A stretch of 64,000 nucleotides of DNA from JAJRTE01 sp964418585. Its GTDB lineage: Bacteria > Myxococcota_A > UBA796 > JAJRTE01. Numbering within the stretch: the first letter of the stretch is position 1; the number at the start of each line of letters is the position of its first letter. Shown here one piece after another: positions 59,378-64,000 of the stretch. The stretch is taken from positions 1-64,000 of the forward strand of contig CAYQMG010000089.1 in NCBI GenBank assembly GCA_964418585.1. The letters run 5' to 3'. The translations under genes and the position numbers were made by a program. The notes under the pieces are model-generated. The model saw only the letters and a program-made list of their open reading frames with translations. It ran no database searches and had not been told where the DNA came from.

Positions 59378-60553
59378 TCAGCAGCCCTCGGTGGTCGTCC
59401 GAAAGAGCAGGTGCCATCGGCCTGATTTCTCGGCGCTCGCCTGGTAGACGAGGAAGTTCTCGGTTTCTCCCTCCACCTTTCGGAAGATCAGCTCGGCTCG
59501 ACCGTCGCCGGTGAGGTCCAGTGCTCCTGCGAACGTGGGGGCTCGAGCCGCTTCGCCCATCTTGCTCGAGTCGCCGTCCCACTTCCCGAGAAGGTAGCCG
59601 TCGTCCTTGGCCAGACCGATGAGGAGGCGGGATTCCATTGGAACGGCATTGTGTTCCATGCCTGCCGGAGGCTTCGGGTTTTTGAACTGAACGGTGGCGA
59701 TGGCTTCCATCCGTTGGTCTTGATCGATGTTGACAGGAAACAGCCCTGCGCGGTAGGAGGGGCAAGGGGGATCGGTCAGGCTGTCACACTCTTCCCATTT
59801 CCCCCCCCCTTCGGGCGGCGGAAGCGCTTTCCGGATGGAATGGCGGATACGCTTCAGCGTGAGTCGGGCCAGTGCCGTTTCCTCGTCGGTCAAGGGGCGG
59901 TCCGGGTGGGTGTCAGGTGGAATCCAGGGACCACGGAAGGCCCAGATGAACTCCCGTTTTCGTTCCGCAGCCGCCCAGTGGGTCTGGCCTCGAGGCTTCA
60001 CCGTCCAGGACACCTCGCCCGGGATGGCCCAGACCAGCCCCACGCATCCGCCGCGGTCTGCCGTGGCGAACTCGAATCGGACGGTGAACGTACCCTTGGC
60101 GCCGCGGGAGCCGCGAAGCATGAACGTGTCTCCTTCTTCGAGGCCGAGTCGCTGCCACCACTTGCGGACCACGTCGGACCGTGCGTCCTTGCCGCGGTAT
60201 CCTTCTGGAAGCTTGTCGAGTGTCTGAATCTCCTCCGGGACCCAGCGGGTGCCCTGTAGGGTTGCGGTCGGCACCAGTACGCCGTTGGTGTACTGAGCCA
60301 GGAGCGTCACCGCCCCGGGTCGCACACGATTGGTTTCGGGAGGAGGCGCGGCGACGAGCGGGGGAGGTGTCCCGAGAGGCTGTAGTTCTTCTTCCGCGGG
60401 CTTTGTCGCCACCTGGGCTTTTTCCGTATCAGTCGACGCTCCTTGCTCCTCTGGAGAGGGGGCCGGGCTTTCGTCCTTGCTGCACGACAGCAACACAAGG
60501 GGCCAGAGCAACAACGCCGCAAACCACCGCACCGTGGCCGGAGAGAAACACAT
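59378..60553 (-). CDS. lipoprotein of unknown function
   Basis: A 391-residue lipoprotein with signal peptide WFAALLLWPLVLLSC and an acidic, Pro-rich linker. ATG 60553 has GAGGAG before it. The body has no family I can name; it contains a segment with Asp/Gly-type repeats near the end (GALDLTGDGRAELIFRKVEG), similar to one FG-GAP-like blade, and LFPVNIDQDQRMEAIATVQF, a second. These suggest a protein reporting measured or counted values in no known way, so function stays open. It is the last gene of a possible unit with ridA and the UPRTase-like gene. Confidence 0.65.
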   Translation of the reverse strand: MCFSPATVRWFAALLLWPLVLLSCSKDESPAPSPEEQGASTDTEKAQVATKPAEEELQPLGTPPPLVAAPPPETNRVRPGAVTLLAQYTNGVLVPTATLQGTRWVPEEIQTLDKLPEGYRGKDARSDVVRKWWQRLGLEEGDTFMLRGSRGAKGTFTVRFEFATADRGGCVGLVWAIPGEVSWTVKPRGQTHWAAAERKREFIWAFRGPWIPPDTHPDRPLTDEETALARLTLKRIRHSIRKALPPPEGGGKWEECDSLTDPPCPSYRAGLFPVNIDQDQRMEAIATVQFKNPKPPAGMEHNAVPMESRLLIGLAKDDGYLLGKWDGDSSKMGEAARAPTFAGALDLTGDGRAELIFRKVEGETENFLVYQASAEKSGRWHLLFRTTTEGC

Positions 60554-60625
60554 GAGGACTCCTCGTTCAGGACTACGTTTCGCAGGGCTTCTCGCTTGCC
60601 GTCTCCCGCGCACGCGGAGACGCGG

Positions 60626-61012
60626 TCAGCGCACCGCCACCACGTCCACCTCGATCAAGCTGTCAAGCGGCAAACGGGCCACCTGGACCGTGGAACGTGC
60701 CGGTCGCGCCGATCCAAAAACCTCAGCGTAGATTCGGTTGACCGTCTGAAACTCTCCCAGGTCCTTCAGGTAGACCGTCACCTTCACCGCCCGCTGCAGG
60801 GACGTGCCCGCCGCCTTCAGGACGGCCTCCAGGTTCTCGAATACCTGGCGTGCTTGCTGCTCGATGTCCGGGTCCACCATCTTGCCCGTGACCGGGTTCA
60901 CCGGAATCTGCCCTGAGGTGAACACCATGTCTCCAACCACCAGTGCTTGCGAGTAGGGGCCGATGGCGGCCGGGGCTTCGCGTGTTTCGATCGTTTCAAT
61001 CGTCGTTGACAT
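60626..61012 (-). CDS. ridA: RidA family (YjgF/YER057c/UK114) reactive intermediate deaminase
   Basis: A 128-residue protein that hydrolyses reactive enamine/imine intermediates, such as 2-aminoacrylate formed by PLP enzymes. Family marks are APAAIGPYSQALVVGDMVF near the start, SGQIPVNPVTG, and the C-terminal RSTVQVARLPLDSLIEVDVVA with the conserved Arg that binds the substrate carboxylate. ATG 61012 follows CGAGG. It lies between the UPRTase-like gene and a lipoprotein gene on the same strand. Confidence 0.93.
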   Translation of the reverse strand: MSTTIETIETREAPAAIGPYSQALVVGDMVFTSGQIPVNPVTGKMVDPDIEQQARQVFENLEAVLKAAGTSLQRAVKVTVYLKDLGEFQTVNRIYAEVFGSARPARSTVQVARLPLDSLIEVDVVAVR

Positions 61013-61115
61013 ACGCAACCTCGCACGACCCTGTCGTGAAGCCACGCTGGCTCAGAGGGCCTTGGCCGTACACGGCCCGGTGGTCGTCGGCCTCGTCAGC
61101 GTGCTCCGACGGCGT

Positions 61116-61925
61116 CTAGATGAACGCGTTGTTCATGATTTCCCCGAAGCCACCTCCTCCAGGGACAATGTAGTGGTGCTCGTTGAGGCCCCGCTCTTCC
61201 GACCAGCGGGTCCCGGGTTCGGTCGCCAGCACCTCCGCCGGGGAAAGACCGCGGTCGAGTCGGACGGCGTAGACCACAGCCTCCGGGTGGCGGTCGCGCA
61301 TGGCCTTGAGGTACTCGGGCGTCACAATCAAGTGCACGGCGATGAACCGCGCCGCCTTGCCCAGCCCCCGGTAGAGTTCGATGGCCCGGATCATCGTGCC
61401 CGCCGTGGCGCCCATGGGGTCGGGAAACACCACCATCGCACCCTCGATCGGCCCCCCAATCTTCGCCCCGGAAACGTCGGTACCGACCACGCGATCCTCC
61501 GCGTCCACTTTCCGGTTCATGAAGATGTGATCCTGCCGCACGTTCCGGGGGTTCAGGACCACGTTCAGATGATCGTACACGATCTGGGAAGGAAACATTC
61601 CTGCGCGGGCAATGTCCACCACCACGGCCCGCGTCTCCGGGTCGAGGATTTCTCCCGCATATACCGCTTCCGGATGTTCCGAGCGCATCCGGGTGGGCAC
61701 CTCCACGTATCGCTTGGGAAACTCGTGGGCAGCGACCACGCCGACCAGGTGGCGGTACAACACATCCACGAGGCGGTTTATCTCCGGCTGAAAGGTGTCA
61801 GGATGGCACAGGCGGGAAAGCAGGGATAGAAGGTATGGATCGGACAGGATGTGAACCCCCTCACCATAGCCGTGGTCGATCTCACTGAGTACGTGTTTGA
61901 CTACCTGATGCTGCGTGTCGAACAT
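61116..61925 (-). CDS. uracil phosphoribosyltransferase-like protein (atypical, long)
   Basis: A 269-residue type I phosphoribosyltransferase resembling UPRTase, which makes UMP from uracil and PRPP. The PRPP-binding loop VVFPDPMGATAGTMI corresponds to the usual DPMLATGGS motif. The fold's DIARAGMFPS segment also matches UPRTase regions that read RAGxxM. The C-terminal uracil-binding loop, normally GDAGDRxFGT, is here a glycine-rich PGGGGFGEIMNN. The chain is about 60 residues longer than classical Upp, with extra N-terminal helices. Activity on uracil is therefore likely but not certain. The start ATG 61925 has GGGACGGA upstream and a very good promoter. Confidence 0.75.
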   Translation of the reverse strand: MFDTQHQVVKHVLSEIDHGYGEGVHILSDPYLLSLLSRLCHPDTFQPEINRLVDVLYRHLVGVVAAHEFPKRYVEVPTRMRSEHPEAVYAGEILDPETRAVVVDIARAGMFPSQIVYDHLNVVLNPRNVRQDHIFMNRKVDAEDRVVGTDVSGAKIGGPIEGAMVVFPDPMGATAGTMIRAIELYRGLGKAARFIAVHLIVTPEYLKAMRDRHPEAVVYAVRLDRGLSPAEVLATEPGTRWSEERGLNEHHYIVPGGGGFGEIMNNAFI

Positions 61926-61984
61926 GGCAATTTCCGTCCCACGAAACGTCGAGCCGGCCCTCCGGGGTCCCTGGTCAGGGTTCA

Positions 61985-62014
61985 ATTATAGGAAAGCCAT
62001 CGGTTCGGCGTCAA
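61985..62014 (-). promoter_or_regulatory. strong candidate promoter of the UPRTase-like - ridA unit
   Basis: Minus-strand TTGACG (complement of 62009-62014), 18-base spacer, perfect TATAAT (complement of 61985-61990); leader about 55 bases. Confidence 0.6.
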
Positions 62015-62806
62015 GGCGATTCCGGGGGGGCCCAGGCGTGATCCGTTCCCGGCGGCGGGCGGATGGCCGCCCCGCCGCAGGCCCACCACCGGGAGGCGGT
62101 GCTGCGTCCTGCGTGCCGTTGCTCCTCTCGTGCTCCGGGAGCGGGTTCCGACCAACCGCTTCTGCGGCGGTGCGTTCTTGGGTGTCATGCGTTCATGTCG
62201 GCGGCCCCGGAATCCAGTCCTGGAAGGAAACGCTGCCTGCACTCTGGCTGCTTCAAGGCGTTCAAGGAAGTTGGCAGCAAGGGGTTCCAGGGACCAGGGG
62301 ACCGACTCAGAGAAGGAAGACCGACTGTTCTCCTGCCTTCCCCGGAGACCTTGCCGTGACGAATGGTGTGCGTTTCCGAGAGGGCGAGGTGCGGGCTCTG
62401 GCAAGGGCGCGGCCTCAATTGCCGGGCACGGTGCCCGGGCAGGGCTCCGGAACGGGGCAGGACCAGCGGGTGGTGCTACCGGAAGGTCGTTCAAGGTGTG
62501 TCCCCGCAGGCTCCGGCAGGGGATTCAGGAATGCCAGAATGGTGGCTCGAGTCGGCCCAGGCGTGGCCAGGAACTTTCGATACAGGTCGACCACCCGGAG
62601 CCATCTTCAAGGCCCGACCAACCCGCTCGGGCCTTTCCACCGGTTGGTGCCCGCCGGCGGGCGGCGCGCGCATGACCCCAGAAAGCCAAGACGTTTTCTC
62701 GCACGGGGTCAGTTCGATCCTTCGACCGGACATGTCTCTGCTGGCGCTCACGGCTCCAAGCCTGTTCTCCCTCCGCCCCCAACAGGCAACCCACCCGTCG
62801 GCCCGG
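62015..62806. other. gene-poor gap before the right-hand accessory genes
   Basis: About 790 bases with no credible gene. Several reading frames are open on both strands, but all are Arg/Pro/Gly/Ser-rich, overlap one another and have no recognisable domain or good ribosome binding site. No terminal inverted repeats, transposase fragment or tRNA was seen. It could be a decayed gene or the boundary of an acquired segment. Confidence 0.45.
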
Positions 62807-63424
62807 CTATCGCCGGTTCGCATTCTCCCAGGGCCGGAATGTTGTGTCCTCGCCATCTTGGAGCAAGATCGTGAGCACGCTGTCAATCTCCTCCGTGCTC
62901 ATGCCTCGCGCCTCTCGAACCGTTCTGATCATCCACAGGTTCCGTACAGTTGTTTCTCGCATCCAGCCGGGAGATCCCAATGTCGCCGCCTTGGCGGCAG
63001 CACGTTTCGCATGATCCCAATCCTCTCCAAGGACTGCGGCCTCCAGTACCGTGGCAACGTCCCAGTAGTCGTCCGAACCCATGCCGCCGCGCCTGGCAGC
63101 AGCGAACGACACCACAGGAACAACCCGCCGTAGTTCCTCCAGAGCCTCAGGCGTACCTTTCACGAAAAGCAATGTTGCCAGGTTGATGCCCGGGTAGTAG
63201 TCACGTGGATCTGCCTCGAATCCACGTCGGTACCACTCGATAGTCTGATCCAGGTAGACGCTCGCAATCTCCTGTTGACCCCGGGAGCATGCCTCGTCAT
63301 ACCAGTCCTTGTAGATCCGCCCGTACAGCCCGCACGTCTCGGGGGACGGTCCCCGTTCATCTATGACCTCTTGCAGTATGTTGGCCGCACGGTCTCGGAC
63401 GCTGGTCCCTACTCGAACTTCCAT
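62807..63424 (-). CDS. TRAFs-binding-domain (DUF4071-like) TPR protein
   Basis: A 205-residue helical protein resembling the bacterial version of the MAP3K TRAFs-binding domain. Typical phrases are ETCGLYGRIYKDWYDEA near 30, YRRGFEADPRDYYPGINLAT near 70 and DYWDVATVLEAAVLGEDWDHA near 120, giving TPR-like helical pairs. Many family members carry extra N-terminal domains; none is present here. ATG 63424 has AGGGTGAG upstream and overlaps the end of the preceding gene by 16 bases, so the two are coupled. Role unknown; such proteins tend to occur in accessory or signalling loci. Confidence 0.65.
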   Translation of the reverse strand: MEVRVGTSVRDRAANILQEVIDERGPSPETCGLYGRIYKDWYDEACSRGQQEIASVYLDQTIEWYRRGFEADPRDYYPGINLATLLFVKGTPEALEELRRVVPVVSFAAARRGGMGSDDYWDVATVLEAAVLGEDWDHAKRAAAKAATLGSPGWMRETTVRNLWMIRTVREARGMSTEEIDSVLTILLQDGEDTTFRPWENANRR

Positions 63425-64000
63425 TTCTCGCTCACCCTTCCTAGCACGCCGTTCAGAGTATCCAGGAGCTCGTGGCCCGGCCTCTCGCCTTCGGCAGTGA
63501 TGGTGACGCGGAAGGTGAAGTCGAGATCGGGAGCAGCCTGCTTGAGCTTGGGGACGACCTCCGCGAGGTCTTGGAGCTGGCGCGGGGAGAGCTGAGCCTC
63601 GGCAAAGAGGGATGCCTTGGGCATCCGCACTCGGGCACGGTCAATGTCTGGCCCAGCAGGAAGCGGCTTCGTGGGATCGTCGAGAGTGAACAGGCCACGG
63701 TTCAGCGCCGTCTCGACGGCGGAGCGGAACACGTCGGCGGGGATTGAACGTCCCTTGGTCGCTTCCACGGCCTTCTTGAGTTTTCCGAGCGTTGGAGAAT
63801 GCGATGCCCAGATGGGCTGCGTCGCAGCGGCGATCAGTTCTGAGGGATCGAGCCGGAAGAGGTCCACGAGACGGAGCTGCACGGTCTCTGCCTCCTCGGG
63901 GGCACACGGCCACCGGGTCCCTGCGTCGACTTCGAAAAGCCGGCTGCGCAGTGCCTCCTCGACGCCATCTCTCAGGAGTACCCACGGGACCTCGTGTCCG
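63409..64000 (-). CDS. C-terminal part of a large protein cut by the window edge (possibly ATPase-associated, DUF499-like)
   Basis: The frame is open from the right edge to the stop at 63409, about 196 residues, so the start lies outside the window; internal GTG 63882 is not the true start. Two related segments are visible, VPWVLLRDGVEEALRSRLFE at the left end of the chain and IPADVFRSAVETALNRGLFT later. They look like tandem winged-helix-type units of the sort seen at the C-termini of DUF499 and similar large ATPases; this is an impression only. The chain ends KWKFE. The TRAFs-binding-domain gene follows with a 16-base overlap. Confidence 0.55.
   Translation of the reverse strand, partial: GHEVPWVLLRDGVEEALRSRLFEVDAGTRWPCAPEEAETVQLRLVDLFRLDPSELIAAATQPIWASHSPTLGKLKKAVEATKGRSIPADVFRSAVETALNRGLFTLDDPTKPLPAGPDIDRARVRMPKASLFAEAQLSPRQLQDLAEVVPKLKQAAPDLDFTFRVTITAEGERPGHELLDTLNGVLGRVSEKWKFE

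Larger units (their letters stand above)
1..64000. repeat. highly iterated palindrome CTCGAG dispersed over the window
   Basis: Counting by eye I find about 130 copies of CTCGAG, in genes of both strands, in all reading frames and between genes. Base composition alone (about two thirds GC) would give roughly 20. Copies are dense in 2.4-8.3 kb and 11-22 kb, sparse in the ETF-QO gene and the 8.3-10.4 kb lipoprotein, and nearly absent after 60 kb (one, near 62,545). Confidence 0.75.

Noticed and set aside
62130..62675. A 181-codon plus-strand frame in the right-hand gap
   Set aside because: Arg/Gly/Cys-rich, overlapped by open frames on both strands, no ribosome binding site and no domain.

Overview
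The window is high-GC, densely coded bacterial DNA that looks like a member of the Myxococcota (Deltaproteobacteria sensu lato). Lineage markers are MopE-type Asp/Cys-rich repeats, a MYXO-CTERM-like C-terminal sorting signal, an AgmX/PglI-type C-terminal domain behind an MJ0042-type zinc ribbon, a protein resembling the MXAN_5187 C-terminal family, and many large secreted or lipid-anchored proteins of unknown function. No rRNA, insertion sequence, prophage or CRISPR array was seen. Several genes have TTGAC(A/G)-type -35 and TATAAT-like -10 elements upstream, and most starts have a clear GGAGG-type ribosome binding site.

Layout. 0.4-4.3 kb: an ETF-quinone oxidoreductase and a UDPGP-family uridylyltransferase (plus strand). 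4.4-8.3 kb (minus): a small membrane protein, a GH36-type alpha-galactosidase and an exported protein. 8.4-11.7 kb (plus): a heavy-metal metallochaperone, a Big2-domain lipoprotein and a response regulator. 11.7-15.1 kb (minus): the overlapping cluster comM - DUF3006-like - recA. 15.4-21.3 kb (minus): an AAA-ATPase/TPR membrane protein followed by a transmembrane FHA-lytic transglycosylase fusion. 21.6-29.9 kb (plus): a B12-binding radical SAM/DUF2344 fusion and a 1,858-residue beta-helix surface protein made of four homologous modules. 30-34.8 kb: two unknown proteins and a rhomboid-TPR fusion. 34.8-41.3 kb (minus): nadA, an OmpA-type lipoprotein and a SagB-type oxidoreductase; an esterase-like lipoprotein; an AgmX-like envelope protein. 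41.6 kb: tRNA-Leu(CAG) with a strong terminator. 42-50 kb: an MXAN_5187-like protein, a DedA/YqaA membrane protein, a secreted protein, a 1,337-residue MopE/FG-GAP lipoprotein and a deoxynucleoside kinase. 50.3-55 kb (plus): a CHAD protein and a three-subunit molybdenum hydroxylase. 55-60.5 kb: an RDD protein, a lipoprotein, a yeast-type cytosine deaminase, an ATP-grasp protein, a free-standing DsbD N-terminal-type domain and a lipoprotein. 60.6-62 kb (minus): UPRTase-like and RidA. 62-64 kb: a gene-poor gap, then a TRAFs-binding-domain (DUF4071-like) protein behind the cut end of a larger gene.

Functional threads are cell-envelope biology (FHA-SLT, OmpA, AgmX, rhomboid-TPR, MopE proteins), DNA uptake and recombination (comM-recA), nucleotide salvage (cytosine deaminase, UPRTase-like, deoxynucleoside kinase, molybdenum hydroxylase) and redox enzymes. 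The most unusual items are the FHA-lytic transglycosylase fusion beside an AAA/TPR protein, the possibly leaderless rhomboid-TPR gene, an ETF-QO with eight cysteines in two ferredoxin-like motifs, and a striking excess of the palindrome CTCGAG over most of the window. All functional calls are from reading the sequence; no database search was run.
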